Shown here in pieces: positions 7,821-18,316 of a stretch of 64,000 bases of DNA (position 1 is the stretch's first letter; every line of letters starts with the position of its first letter). Position numbers and translations under genes: made by a program. The stretch spans positions 35,822 to 99,821 of IMG/VR virus record IMGVR_UViG_3300031344_000004. One strand, given 5' to 3'. The stretch comes from a virus. Under the pieces are notes generated by a model. It was not told the origin of the DNA. It did no database searches and was given only the letters and a program-made list of their open reading frames with translations.

Positions 7821-10800
7821 TCACAGTGTGATGTTGCCCTGAGGATCCTGCGTGATGGTCGTGATCGACTGATTGAGTGTCTGAACGTTGATAGCGTTCC
7901 TGCTCGTTGGAGTGTCCTCGATGTACGGAAACGACGAAGTGCACTCAAAGCTCAAGTTGTTTGACCATGTGTTGGCGGGATCCGTTAGGCGCCCACCGGT
8001 GCCGATGAATTTGACAGTGATGACGCCGGGTTGGGTACCTTGCCTAAAGTGTGGATCCGACGGAGCGTTCTCGGGTGACTGGTAGTACTTGGCGTAGGGA
8101 CGTTGCTCCAACATGTCGCGGAATTGGCCGTACTTGTTGCGGCGCCAGTAGGCCTTGCTGAACGTCGGCAGCCCACTGTGAACGCCGTACTTCCACCCTC
8201 TAATCTTAGGTGAGTAGAGGTAGGTGTTGTTGTCGGTCTGCACGTGGGTGCCATCTGGGTGTGGGCCGGCCTGATCACGGAATTCGGCAAAGTGATTGGT
8301 ACCCAACAGCGATACCGATGCATCGAGGTTGGTGTACAGGTTACAGGTGTTGTTGTCACCAAAGCCGAACAGCGCGCGGGCCGCGTCGGCAGACGGCACT
8401 GATCCTGTCGTGTAGTAGCCGAAGCTGTTGGTCGACAACAGGTTGACGTCAGCGACCCACTGGTTGATGACGGTACCCGACAACTTGGAGATGGTGCCCG
8501 TCACGTTGGTCAACGCCGTCCCAATCGTCCCCGGGCCGAAGAAAAAGCCAACCAGCGCCGCCGGTGCCGAAGGAGATGCAGGTTGCGGGACGATGATCTG
8601 AAACGGAATGCCAAAGATGATGACAGTGTTGATCACGGGCGCGGGCAAGTACAGGTTAGAGACGATGCCAGTGTAGAAGTCGAGCTGCCGCGACACTCCC
8701 AAGTACCGAGGCTCAAACGGGTAGGCCTTCGTCCAGTTGCAATTGATGATGTTGCTGAACAGTGAGGCCTTGTCGCCGCTCAATTGGTCAAACCAGATCC
8801 ACCCGATGTTGGTGGGACCGATGGCACCGCTGGCGAATTCTACCTGTTGCGGGTTACCGAAGATACTGGTGGGGGAGATGAAGATGCCTGTGGCGTCGGC
8901 GGCAAAGCAATCGTCGATCTTGGGCATCATTGAATCATAGAAGCGTTCGGTGTTGTCGGTGAATTGTGACAACCTGACTGACCCAAACTGCTCCCACCAG
9001 GGTTGAGTGCGGTAGGCCTTTGATGTGTTGAGCGCGAGATCGGTAGAACTCGTCGTTAGTGTCGACACGTTCTGTGAATTGATGATGCTGAGCATACGGG
9101 TGCGGTTGCCTTGAATGAAAGCCGCCGAACCCGAACCTTGCGTTGCCGGCGTCGTCAACGTCAATAGGTTGCCCACCATGACGTTGTCGGTAAAGCTGCC
9201 CGTGTACTCGGCGCGGTAGGCCGACTCGAACTGGTCGAGGACGGGCTCGGCACCCAACAGTTCGTGGATGTCATCGGACGCCAGAGGTTGATTGAGGGTG
9301 TCGTGGTACTCGGCACCCGCTTGAATCTGACTGCCGTACAACGTGACGTTGATGGTGCCCGCGCGCAGGGTGACGTCGTGGCCCGTGGCGCCGAACGTAC
9401 CTGAGAATAGTGGTGCGGCGATGTTACCGTCACTGTACAGAACGGGACGCGTCTTGGAAATGCTGAGGATCAACTTGTCGCCCGGCATCACCAAGTACGG
9501 CGACGGAAAGTGGGTGACCATGGAGATTGCGGCGTATGAATCGATCACTGAGATGTTGTTGTTGAGTGCGGCGGTGATCTGTGCAGGGATAGTGCCCGAG
9601 ATGTAGAAGGGATTGGGCACGGTCAAGCCCGTTTGATCGGTTAACCCCTGCAGGGTGACGTACTCATTGCCCAAGACACTGCGACCCGACTGATCAAAGC
9701 CCGTGCCGGCGCGACCGAAGGGAGAGATGTAGGCATAGATCGTCTCTTGTTGCACCGTCACTGACCCCGGCGAGCCCAACACCAACGTCGGAGTTTGCAG
9801 TAGGTTGAGGGCACCCACCTTGTTCTGCGCACCGGTACCGTTGAAGAACCTGCTGAATTCCAGCGTCGGGCCGACCGCGCTGAGGGCCTGTGCTGTCACC
9901 GCGACTGAACCCGTGAAAGTGTTGCCCCCGACCGGGACGACGGCACCGGGTGAAGAACCTGCATAGTGAACGAAGCCCACGGGCCTGAGTTGAAAGTTGG
10001 AGTCGAACGCCGGAAAGTTCGACAACACGACATTGTTGATCATGTCGTTGGAGTGTGTCAGTGTACCCGTCAAGATCAGGTCACGAAGGGCCGGCGTCGA
10101 TGAATTCTCCGACAGTTGAACCTGTCGGAACAGCGCGACGGTGATGCCGGGACCACCAAAGTCAAACGATGAACCCACCTGATCGAGCACGCTAAAGCAC
10201 TGTGTGATGTCAGCGAACCAGCCGGCGCCCATCGCCAGCGGAATTTCAAACACCGCCTTTTCGATCAGGAAAGGTGCGTTGATGGGCAGGGTGAACGTTT
10301 CGGCCGGCGTGGCGGCGTAGCGATCACAGTTCCTGACGCTGTTGGCATATGATGTGCCAAGCACTTGTGCGCTCAATGTCGGATCCCACGTCAGACCGAT
10401 GTTGGGATCCGACTGCAGGTTGTGGGTGATGGTACCCGAGGAGATGATGTTGCCGACAGGACCAAAGCCCTTGGAGTCTTCAATGATGCCGAGACCTCCA
10501 CCCGAGAATTGAATGGGATTTGTCCAATCACCGCCCGTAGATCCGGGTGACGGGACGCTAGCCGTCAGGCCGAGCACGTAGCTCGAATTGAATGGCACTT
10601 CCCAACACTTGGTCTGTGCATTGTAGTAGTAGATGCTCGACGTCAGGCCGGGCATCACCACCTGCGTGTTGACCGGGAATTGTACCCTGACCTGCGTCTT
10701 AGACTTCAATTGCTGATCGAAGTTGGCAGCAAACGTCGCCAGGCTCGAACCCGTAGCATAGAACGACGACGTCAGCGTTGCTTGATCTTGTTCGTACCTA

Positions 10801-12137
10801 CGGTCCTCGTTGAAGGCTGGCATGGAGGTAGGCGGCAATTCACCGACGTATGCATCGATGGCGCTCTTGACGACGCTGCCCGTCACCAACATGTCATTGC
10901 TGAACAGGTTTTGCCGCTCGAACGTGCCGGGAGCGGTGCCACCAAAGAAGCGTGGCAGCGTCGTCGGATAATTGGTGATGATGCCGCCTGCTTTGCTGCT
11001 CCCGCTGCCTGAGACGGCAAACGTCGTAGTGTACTGCGGTGATCGACGATCATCGAAGCCACCCAATGACACTCCCAATCGATCGTCTCCCGTCCGTGCG
11101 ACGAGGGGCAATGACAGCCGCGAACCCAACTTTCTGACCGACGACCGAGGCAATACTTGGCGCCTGTTGACGGGTGGTGAAAAGGTGAAGACGCTGCCCG
11201 CCGACGTCAGGCCGGGCCAATTGAACTGTGGGCGGAGGCCAATGACATACGACGCGCTGGCATTTGCCTCTTCATTGCCCGGGCCCAAGACGTCCATGAA
11301 CGACGCATTGTACGTGAAGCCCCCGTAGATGTATTCCTGCCGTGACCCATCGAGGTAACCGAGGCCCTGAGCAAAGTCACGAAAGCGGTTGGTACCATTG
11401 GGCATGAAGATACCGATGGTCGCGCCCTCGAACGTGGAGTTAGTCTGTCGGATCGACGTGCGAGGAGTGTACCTGAACTCGATCGTCCCATTCTCATAGA
11501 TGACAACTTCGTAGGAGATCACCGATGACGCATCGAGGATGTTGTAGTAGTTGGTGATGACTGACCAGCGAACGATCAGGCGGCGACCCTTCGTCGACCT
11601 AACGTCTTGAAAGTACCTGACGCCGAAGGCGGTGCCATTGACGTGAGGATCCATCGGTTCAATGCCGTACTTGAGGTTGTTGACCTTCTGCGTGGAGTAA
11701 TAGAGACCCAACTGGTCAGGTGTGCTGGCAATGTTGCGGGAGTCATCGAACCACGGTGCCAGCAGCACCGCCTTTGAAGTAAAGGTGGGCTTGATGAATG
11801 GGTTCTGCCAGATGCCGGAGCTGATCACCTCGTTGGCAGCAAAGGTCCCCGTTGTCGGATCGACCAGTACCATCCACCCATGATTGACGACGACGAACTG
11901 TTTGTAGGTGATGCCGTCAAACAAGAAGTCAAAGCCGATCTGAAATGGGCCGCCGACGGCATCGCCCGAGAAGCCCACACCAGGATCCTGATAACCTCCC
12001 AGTGCCGGCGAACAGGGCGTGAATCGATTGTCAGTGACGTTGGTCAGGCCCGCGCTCTGGTCGACGACACGCGTCAGCACATAGTTCTCAAATCGGCGCG
12101 AAGGAGGCGTGCGGGTCGATGTGGGTGTGCCTACCAT
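7821..12137 (-). CDS. Very large probable tail/baseplate structural protein
   Basis: A 1438-residue protein. Around residues 60-250 it has a beta-sandwich-like segment (FDFLFDGITYKQFVVVNHGW and following) that resembles nidogen-type extracellular domains, including a strand ending EFRYTPR. The rest is Ser/Thr/Gly/Asn-rich beta structure with several hydrophobic strands. It lies between the repeat fibre gene and the baseplate genes with gaps of one to three bases. Function as a tail, baseplate or adhesin component is inferred from size, composition and neighbours. Confidence 0.55.
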   Translation of the reverse strand: MVGTPTSTRTPPSRRFENYVLTRVVDQSAGLTNVTDNRFTPCSPALGGYQDPGVGFSGDAVGGPFQIGFDFLFDGITYKQFVVVNHGWMVLVDPTTGTFAANEVISSGIWQNPFIKPTFTSKAVLLAPWFDDSRNIASTPDQLGLYYSTQKVNNLKYGIEPMDPHVNGTAFGVRYFQDVRSTKGRRLIVRWSVITNYYNILDASSVISYEVVIYENGTIEFRYTPRTSIRQTNSTFEGATIGIFMPNGTNRFRDFAQGLGYLDGSRQEYIYGGFTYNASFMDVLGPGNEEANASASYVIGLRPQFNWPGLTSAGSVFTFSPPVNRRQVLPRSSVRKLGSRLSLPLVARTGDDRLGVSLGGFDDRRSPQYTTTFAVSGSGSSKAGGIITNYPTTLPRFFGGTAPGTFERQNLFSNDMLVTGSVVKSAIDAYVGELPPTSMPAFNEDRRYEQDQATLTSSFYATGSSLATFAANFDQQLKSKTQVRVQFPVNTQVVMPGLTSSIYYYNAQTKCWEVPFNSSYVLGLTASVPSPGSTGGDWTNPIQFSGGGLGIIEDSKGFGPVGNIISSGTITHNLQSDPNIGLTWDPTLSAQVLGTSYANSVRNCDRYAATPAETFTLPINAPFLIEKAVFEIPLAMGAGWFADITQCFSVLDQVGSSFDFGGPGITVALFRQVQLSENSSTPALRDLILTGTLTHSNDMINNVVLSNFPAFDSNFQLRPVGFVHYAGSSPGAVVPVGGNTFTGSVAVTAQALSAVGPTLEFSRFFNGTGAQNKVGALNLLQTPTLVLGSPGSVTVQQETIYAYISPFGRAGTGFDQSGRSVLGNEYVTLQGLTDQTGLTVPNPFYISGTIPAQITAALNNNISVIDSYAAISMVTHFPSPYLVMPGDKLILSISKTRPVLYSDGNIAAPLFSGTFGATGHDVTLRAGTINVTLYGSQIQAGAEYHDTLNQPLASDDIHELLGAEPVLDQFESAYRAEYTGSFTDNVMVGNLLTLTTPATQGSGSAAFIQGNRTRMLSIINSQNVSTLTTSSTDLALNTSKAYRTQPWWEQFGSVRLSQFTDNTERFYDSMMPKIDDCFAADATGIFISPTSIFGNPQQVEFASGAIGPTNIGWIWFDQLSGDKASLFSNIINCNWTKAYPFEPRYLGVSRQLDFYTGIVSNLYLPAPVINTVIIFGIPFQIIVPQPASPSAPAALVGFFFGPGTIGTALTNVTGTISKLSGTVINQWVADVNLLSTNSFGYYTTGSVPSADAARALFGFGDNNTCNLYTNLDASVSLLGTNHFAEFRDQAGPHPDGTHVQTDNNTYLYSPKIRGWKYGVHSGLPTFSKAYWRRNKYGQFRDMLEQRPYAKYYQSPENAPSDPHFRQGTQPGVITVKFIGTGGRLTDPANTWSNNLSFECTSSFPYIEDTPTSRNAINVQTLNQSITTITQDPQGNITL

Positions 12138-12138
12138 G

Positions 12139-13221
12139 TCAGTACGTCATCCCTCCGAAGGACAGTGAATCGGTGCCATTGACCACAACGTTATCATACC
12201 ACCACCCACACGTTGCAGATCGCTGATTGAAGTGAATGTAACTATCAGTTGACCCGGTCATCAGCGACAGTGCACCGACGAGCGACGAATCTTCCGACGA
12301 GACGGCCTGATTATTGCGGACGTAGCGGGCATCGACAAAGGCACCCACCGCCGAACCGCTGACAACGTCGGCCGCCGGCGGTGCAGCAAGGACTTCAATG
12401 ATGCTGCTCGATGCCACGTGTTTGACGCCACCAACGATGGTAGTGACGAAGCGATGTAGGGTGATGTTCTGTCCATTGTCGCTGAAAGGAGGCTGGTGCA
12501 GGCGCGTGTTGTAGTAGTCAACGGTCCTGACTTGGTCGGATCCACCGTTGACATCAACGTTGCCGGAACCCGCCTCGCCGACAACGAGGTGAGGGTTTGA
12601 CGGCACATCACTATTGTAGAACGATGGTTGTAGGCGAATTGCCAGTGGCTCAATGGTGCCATTGAGGGTGGTGTAGCTGATGTCCTGTTGCGTGCGGTAC
12701 CTGACGACGCCGTCAGTCGTCTTGACGCTGGGCCCGGTCTTGTAGGTCAGTGAATTTTGTGCCGGGGCAGGAGCATTGGGTGCCGTCGGCAATGCTTGAA
12801 TGGGAAACAGCACGATCGGAAAGGTCGGACTGTTCTTGACGACCGACGACGGAAAATTGAAGTACGACGTATCGTTGTCTGCAAAGGGGTTCGACGTGGC
12901 GGGACCCTGTTCGCCGTACCACGTCACCAACAGCTGGTGACCTGCTTCGCCTGACCACACCTTCGCGAAGCCTGCGTCGTGCCTCTTGAGCTGCGTCAAT
13001 TCAACGCCTTGGGTGTAAGCGTCGATGGCTGACGTGTCGGTGCTGCCCGTCGCCAGGCCGTACGTCGGTACGATGGATCCCGACACTAGTGATGACGATA
13101 GAATCAGCGTCGTCTTCGACAACGGGATTGCAGGTGGAGTCGATTCATCGAATCCAGGATTGAAGCCGTGTTGCAGGCTCGGGTCGTAAAAGATGTCGAG
13201 GTCGTTTAGGAAGCGGGGCAT
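12139..13221 (-). CDS. Probable tail structural protein
   Basis: A 360-residue protein with a one-base gap to each neighbour in the structural operon. It begins MPRFLNDLDIFYDPS and then becomes Ser/Thr/Asp-rich with many predicted strands. The C-terminus (CGWWYDNVVVNGTDSLSFGG) looks like a beta-sandwich edge. No family is recognised. Location between the LamG protein and the 1438-residue protein suggests a baseplate or fibre connector. Confidence 0.5.
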   Translation of the reverse strand: MPRFLNDLDIFYDPSLQHGFNPGFDESTPPAIPLSKTTLILSSSLVSGSIVPTYGLATGSTDTSAIDAYTQGVELTQLKRHDAGFAKVWSGEAGHQLLVTWYGEQGPATSNPFADNDTSYFNFPSSVVKNSPTFPIVLFPIQALPTAPNAPAPAQNSLTYKTGPSVKTTDGVVRYRTQQDISYTTLNGTIEPLAIRLQPSFYNSDVPSNPHLVVGEAGSGNVDVNGGSDQVRTVDYYNTRLHQPPFSDNGQNITLHRFVTTIVGGVKHVASSSIIEVLAAPPAADVVSGSAVGAFVDARYVRNNQAVSSEDSSLVGALSLMTGSTDSYIHFNQRSATCGWWYDNVVVNGTDSLSFGGMTY

Positions 13222-13222
13222 G

Positions 13223-16200
13223 TCAATACTTCACGATCTGGCCGACGACCTGTTGTAGCAGGATGACGCTGTCGAGGTTGGTGCGGATCGAATCACCGAG
13301 ATAGATCTGACTTGATAGGTACTCCTGCTTGTGACGTTCGAGCATGTGTGACTCGATGGTGAAATTGACGCCCTTGAAGTTGGTCTTACGCGGGATCAAT
13401 TGCTCAATGAAGGTGCCGATCGATGAGTCAAACCAACGGAAGAAGTCGAAGAAGGCAGCAAAGTTCAACTTCTGCTTGATGCGATTGAAGTAGACGTTAC
13501 GCAAGTTCTCGATGTCAGGATAATCGGGTGAGAACAGCAGATCAGGAGAACCCATCGCGTTGTCGAGCGAATCAAGGGTACCGAAGATGGCAATGATGTC
13601 GCGGTTCAATGCGTCGAGCAGCGAAAACTCCATGATGAACCTGACATCATCGGTGGGTTGTTCGCTGGGGTTGATCTCATAGACGGGTGCCAATGAAGCC
13701 CACGGCGTCTTCTGCACCAGCGCAAAATCCTGGTACGAGCGCGATCTGACCTTTTCATTGGTCGTCGCCTCGTCGAAGTAGGGACTGAAGAAGCTGAGGT
13801 CGAAGACCTCACCGACCACGGTCTCCGCCGTCGTTGGGAAGTTGGTGCCCACCAGGTGCAAGTTATTCTCGCTGAAGTCAATGAGGGTGATCGCTCCGGT
13901 GGGACCAAGGCTTGCCGTTGCGTTGGCCGTCCTAACGTCCTGTTTCACCATTGCATTCAGCCTCATCTTACCCCATGAGCCTGATTGAGACGTCACGTAA
14001 TTCCAGTTGGTCAGTGGGTCTTCAACGCCGGTTGAGCTGTAGTTCCTAATGTGCTCTTCCCACTCTGTCTCATTCAACGCCCGAGACCAGAACCTGACAT
14101 TGCTGAGCCGACCATTGAAAGCGGCACTGCGTGCTTCACTAGGGGCCGCCAGATTATTGTTCAGGAAGCTGTAACCTACTCCAGTACCGGCGGGAATGAT
14201 TTGTGTGGTGCCCACTGCGAGGAACGGGCCGTGAGCGTTTGATGCAGCGTTCAATTGCGTGAAGGCGTTGACCTCTCCACGCGGCGCTTCCTGAAAAAAT
14301 GAGCTCGTCGTCGTCAAGTACTGCACCGTACCATTGTTCTGGTAGCCCAATCTCAGGAAGTACGACGACGAGACGGAGCTGTTGAGGCCGTCGTCACCGC
14401 GCTGGCAACCAAAGCTCACGTTCCACCGATCACCATTGAAGATGCCGAGGGGCGGCGGGCCCGTGTAGACGTTGGGCACCGGCGTGTCGAGTTCAAGGCG
14501 GAGGACGGGTGAACCCGAGCCCGTCAATGCTCCCGCACAGACGTACAACACTAGCTTGGGTTGCACTGACGATGAGATGGCCAATAGGTTGGCAATGATG
14601 CCAGCACCGCCGTTGTTATTGCACGCCAAAGTGCCCGTGACACACAGCCGGGCCAGTGACTGCGTGGAACTGGTCTGCACTGCAATCGATGCCGGCGTGA
14701 ACTTGACGATGCCTTCCCACGTCCAGCTACCTGACGTCAACAGGCCGTCGCTGGGCACCGTGGTACCCACGTTGTGACCCTTACCATCGATGACGAAGGT
14801 ACCTGCAGGTGGTGGAAAGCCCGGCTCCACGCGTGAGGCTGACAAGTAAGGCGAGATCACCGTGCTGGCCGTGGTGAATTGCACCATTGCTCCGGGTTCG
14901 ATCTTGCTCTCGCGGGCGAACGATAGCGCCTGTGTGGTCGGCCCGCCCACTTCGCGAAGTCGCATGATGTTGTTGGGATCAATGCCCACCGCGCGGAGGA
15001 AGGCCTGAATGCTGTACTGCGTGCCCTTGGAACGAATGACAGACGGCAGGTTCTTGAGCACCCGCCGCGTCAGCGTGTGTTGCACGTAACGCAGTGTATT
15101 GTCGTTGGTCGCATACTGGTCAATGTCGACGTTTTCACCCCTGACATACTGATCAATGTCAGAGTCGGCGAACATGGGTGGCATGAAAAAACCCGTGTTG
15201 CTGATCAAGTTGTTCAAGAAGTTGTCAGGGACGGTGTCAGCGGCAATGACGTCGCCAGTATCGTAGTCGACGGTTCTCAACGTGGTGAATGAATCAACGA
15301 ACAACTTGATGTCGTCAAAGAAACGTGCGTAGATGTACAGCAATGACACCAAGATCTGCACGTTGCCCATTTTACCCTGGCCCGGCAACCCGTTGCCCGC
15401 GTAGGCTTGATTAGCAGTCCCCTCGGGTTCTTGAAAGCCATCCTGCATTGCACCTTCTAGCAGGTAGTGCTGTGGGATCAATTTAGTGATCAGGTTGGGA
15501 TTCTCCTGATCGTAGGCACTGGCACTGGCCAACAGCGCTTGGTTGAGCGCAACGATGGGGGCATATGCCGGAAACAACACGGGGCACGACTCGGGTCGTT
15601 CGAAAGTGATGGGACTGAGCGGGTCAGCCGCTGCATTGAGGCGCAGCGTGCCAGTGAAATTGCTGATCAACGCGTGCAGTGAATTGCCGCTGGAGTCGAG
15701 CACAATGCCATTGATGACGTCTGATGCGGACAGCGTGATGGGCGGAGGTGGCTCATTGAACTTGTAGTACAGCACCAGATCGGTCGTCGCGTACAGTGCC
15801 TTTTGGGCATATGCCTGTTGTTGGGTGGGCGTCCGTGCCGAGAAGAACATGCGAAATTCGTCAAGGGTACCTGACAACGTTTGTGTCGGTGTGGTCGTCG
15901 TCGTGCCGAGGATGAATGCCGTCCCACTGCCGATGATAAAGTTTGAGGAATCAATGGCCAGGTTACCCATCTCGACCATGGTCGGCGATTTGGCGACTGG
16001 GATGCCTTGCAAAAAGGCCTCAAGGAAGGGCATGCCGTCATCACGGTTTAATTCGACCGCGATGTGGTTGAACTGGCCCTTGGTCAATTGAACGGGCACT
16101 GACATGTAGCTCGAGCCCGATACCACGCTAAACTGTGCGGTGACAGACGATGTCGATGCGGTCGTCAACAAGCACAGTGAGTAACCTTGCGTTGCGGGGC

Positions 16201-16792
16201 CCGCGGCGGTGCCCGACAACATCTGACAGACGACTTGGGTGCCATTGGCGATCGGCGGCAGGTACAGCTGCATCTCGAGCGTGAGGCTGGTTGAACCCGT
16301 CGGATTCAACACAGGCAGGCCCGTGTCGTTGGTCGACAGTTCTGGGAACAAGGCTCCTGCGCGGTTCTGGACGACGATGTAGGTGCCTGCGGTGGGTGCC
16401 GTCTCCGACGTCTGTGTGCCAGAAAACGTCAGTTCGCCGTGATAGACCGGAAATTGGTCAAACACCCACTTGTCGAAGCCCGACAGGTTGTCAAAGAACA
16501 CCTCGGTCTCCTGCCGGGTGCCGTCGAACGGAAACCCATTGATGATCTGGTCAAAGGCCAAGTTGACCTTGGCTTCGGCCGCCATGAAGAACGTGTGATT
16601 CTGGAACTGCGACCAGTCAACGTTGAGCTGCTGCGTTGACTTGATCCCGCCAGCCGCAGCATCGTACTGAAATGAGGCGGTGCTGGCGATGTTAGTGTCG
16701 CTGACGGCCGACCATACCAGTGACAGAGGACGGTTACCCGCGACGGCGGCCCTCAAGAACGATGGAATGTAGGGGGTGGGCGTTACGCTCAT
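13223..16792 (-). CDS. Baseplate/tail protein with two LamG-like domains
   Basis: A 1189-residue protein. One LamG/concanavalin-like domain spans roughly residues 160-350 (EMQLYLPP, FNHIAVELNRDDG, GTLDEFRMFFSARTPTQ). A second lies near 730-940 (WTWEGIVKF, GRLSNVRFWSRALNETE). Between them is a tail-protein segment with LPSVIRSKGTQYSIQAFLRA, the pattern seen in P2 gpI-type and T4 wedge-type tail proteins. LamG folds often bind sugars, so this protein may place carbohydrate-binding domains on the baseplate. Its order next to gp6-like and gp25-like genes fits a wedge component. Confidence 0.65.
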   Translation of the reverse strand: MSVTPTPYIPSFLRAAVAGNRPLSLVWSAVSDTNIASTASFQYDAAAGGIKSTQQLNVDWSQFQNHTFFMAAEAKVNLAFDQIINGFPFDGTRQETEVFFDNLSGFDKWVFDQFPVYHGELTFSGTQTSETAPTAGTYIVVQNRAGALFPELSTNDTGLPVLNPTGSTSLTLEMQLYLPPIANGTQVVCQMLSGTAAGPATQGYSLCLLTTASTSSVTAQFSVVSGSSYMSVPVQLTKGQFNHIAVELNRDDGMPFLEAFLQGIPVAKSPTMVEMGNLAIDSSNFIIGSGTAFILGTTTTTPTQTLSGTLDEFRMFFSARTPTQQQAYAQKALYATTDLVLYYKFNEPPPPITLSASDVINGIVLDSSGNSLHALISNFTGTLRLNAAADPLSPITFERPESCPVLFPAYAPIVALNQALLASASAYDQENPNLITKLIPQHYLLEGAMQDGFQEPEGTANQAYAGNGLPGQGKMGNVQILVSLLYIYARFFDDIKLFVDSFTTLRTVDYDTGDVIAADTVPDNFLNNLISNTGFFMPPMFADSDIDQYVRGENVDIDQYATNDNTLRYVQHTLTRRVLKNLPSVIRSKGTQYSIQAFLRAVGIDPNNIMRLREVGGPTTQALSFARESKIEPGAMVQFTTASTVISPYLSASRVEPGFPPPAGTFVIDGKGHNVGTTVPSDGLLTSGSWTWEGIVKFTPASIAVQTSSTQSLARLCVTGTLACNNNGGAGIIANLLAISSSVQPKLVLYVCAGALTGSGSPVLRLELDTPVPNVYTGPPPLGIFNGDRWNVSFGCQRGDDGLNSSVSSSYFLRLGYQNNGTVQYLTTTSSFFQEAPRGEVNAFTQLNAASNAHGPFLAVGTTQIIPAGTGVGYSFLNNNLAAPSEARSAAFNGRLSNVRFWSRALNETEWEEHIRNYSSTGVEDPLTNWNYVTSQSGSWGKMRLNAMVKQDVRTANATASLGPTGAITLIDFSENNLHLVGTNFPTTAETVVGEVFDLSFFSPYFDEATTNEKVRSRSYQDFALVQKTPWASLAPVYEINPSEQPTDDVRFIMEFSLLDALNRDIIAIFGTLDSLDNAMGSPDLLFSPDYPDIENLRNVYFNRIKQKLNFAAFFDFFRWFDSSIGTFIEQLIPRKTNFKGVNFTIESHMLERHKQEYLSSQIYLGDSIRTNLDSVILLQQVVGQIVKY

Positions 16793-16819
16793 GTGGCTGC
16801 CGTAGCTACGTATTGAAGC

Positions 16820-18316
16820 TTACTGCAATGCAACCACCTTGAATGGCGCCGAGACAGCCCGGTACAATTGTTGACTACCGTCGGTGATGATCAGGATGTC
16901 TATCACATAGGTGTGCCCAGCCGTCAAATTTGATGCGTCAAGTCGAAAGAACATGCCGGCTGAATCATTCGACAGGCGCGTCGAATTGGTCACGGTGTCA
17001 AACGGGATGGCAATGCCGGCGGTGTCGACGTCTCTGACTTGATAATGAGCGTCTCGTAGCACGATGCCCGGCAATTCAACGGGCAACCTGATCGCTGTCA
17101 TTAGAGCGGGTTGTGTGTAGTCAAAGAGGTTGACCCGTAACACCGGTGCTTCCGATACATCGAGGGTGTCAACCAAGTTGTGAACAGTAACGTTGAACTT
17201 TCGAGGAGACAGTGATTGTGGGCCACGCTGTGGTGGGTAGGCCTTGATGGTGCTGCCCGTCAAGTAAGTGACTGCCCCATTGAGAGAGCCCCAGATCGGG
17301 GTGAAGGTAATGGAACCTGATGTCTGCCATTGCGGGAGCAGCAGGTGATCCGTCGATGAGATGAGGACTGATGCTGAATAGATGCCCACTGCTGGGTTGT
17401 GACCGTAGTAGTGCTGTGATCCCGTGAAGTACATCGACCACGTGCCGCCCGACACGGGCGTAGTTAGCTGTAACAGTAGGCTCTGCGAACCCGTCACTGG
17501 CGTTGAACCTGACACTAGGTTGGCAGGAGCCTGGCGGACATAATTGTAGAGGAAGAGGTAGCTAGGTGAGTCGAGGTACAGGTTGTCGGTGTCGTCTTGG
17601 ATTGAGTCATCAAACCTGACCAACAATCGAGGTTGCAGGTCGACATTGTATGCGTCACGACTGGCGAAGCGTTTGACGAAGTAAGAGTGAGTGTCAGCCT
17701 CCAACGCTGAGTCGAGTGAGATCCTGAAGCCTGAGTTGGGGATCAACCCCGCCAACGTGGCTGATACCATGGTCGTCACGTCGACGTCGAGGTCTTCGGT
17801 GCCCTTGACGAAGAACTGGCTGGCGCGATACGTGGTGAAGTAGTCACAGTTGGCAGTGCCCCCGCCACCACAACCTTGAGATTGCCAACTACCACTCGCC
17901 ATAGATGACGTCAAGTAGTTGCATGGATAGGTGTCAGAGTAGTACACCACGTCGCGACCAATGCCTTCGTCGAATGACGCCGACAATGGATAGACGACGA
18001 CGTTGAAGTTAGTGGGGGTAGGTTGCCCGCCGTAGACGTCGAAGAGGTGCAGGTGACACGAGAACGACGGCGCCGAAGCATCGAGCAAACCTTGCGTCAC
18101 CAGCGACTGTAACGGTGATAGATCGAACTGGATCAACAGCCTCGACAGTTCGGTGTTGGGCACCGATGAACTGCCGACCAGCGTTGAGGTGTACCCATAC
18201 AACTTGAAGAGGTCGAGGGTCGCGGCGACGCCGACATTGGCATTCAATTGGGCTGCACCATTGACAACCCTGTTAGTAATGTACGTGTCGGCGAGGGGGC
18301 GGAGTGTTTTGAACAT
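16820..18316 (-). CDS. Probable baseplate/tail protein, DNRLRE-like N-terminus
   Basis: A 498-residue protein. The start (LRPLADTYITNRVVNGA) and the strand LSRLLIQFDLSPL resemble DNRLRE/CBM96-type extracellular domains, which cover about the first 240 residues. The rest is Ser/Thr/Pro-rich beta structure ending in IDILIITDGSQQLYRAVSAP. Its ATG shares a base with the TAA of the gp6-like gene, so the two are probably co-translated. I infer a virion role at the baseplate periphery. Confidence 0.55.
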   Translation of the reverse strand: MFKTLRPLADTYITNRVVNGAAQLNANVGVAATLDLFKLYGYTSTLVGSSSVPNTELSRLLIQFDLSPLQSLVTQGLLDASAPSFSCHLHLFDVYGGQPTPTNFNVVVYPLSASFDEGIGRDVVYYSDTYPCNYLTSSMASGSWQSQGCGGGGTANCDYFTTYRASQFFVKGTEDLDVDVTTMVSATLAGLIPNSGFRISLDSALEADTHSYFVKRFASRDAYNVDLQPRLLVRFDDSIQDDTDNLYLDSPSYLFLYNYVRQAPANLVSGSTPVTGSQSLLLQLTTPVSGGTWSMYFTGSQHYYGHNPAVGIYSASVLISSTDHLLLPQWQTSGSITFTPIWGSLNGAVTYLTGSTIKAYPPQRGPQSLSPRKFNVTVHNLVDTLDVSEAPVLRVNLFDYTQPALMTAIRLPVELPGIVLRDAHYQVRDVDTAGIAIPFDTVTNSTRLSNDSAGMFFRLDASNLTAGHTYVIDILIITDGSQQLYRAVSAPFKVVALQ

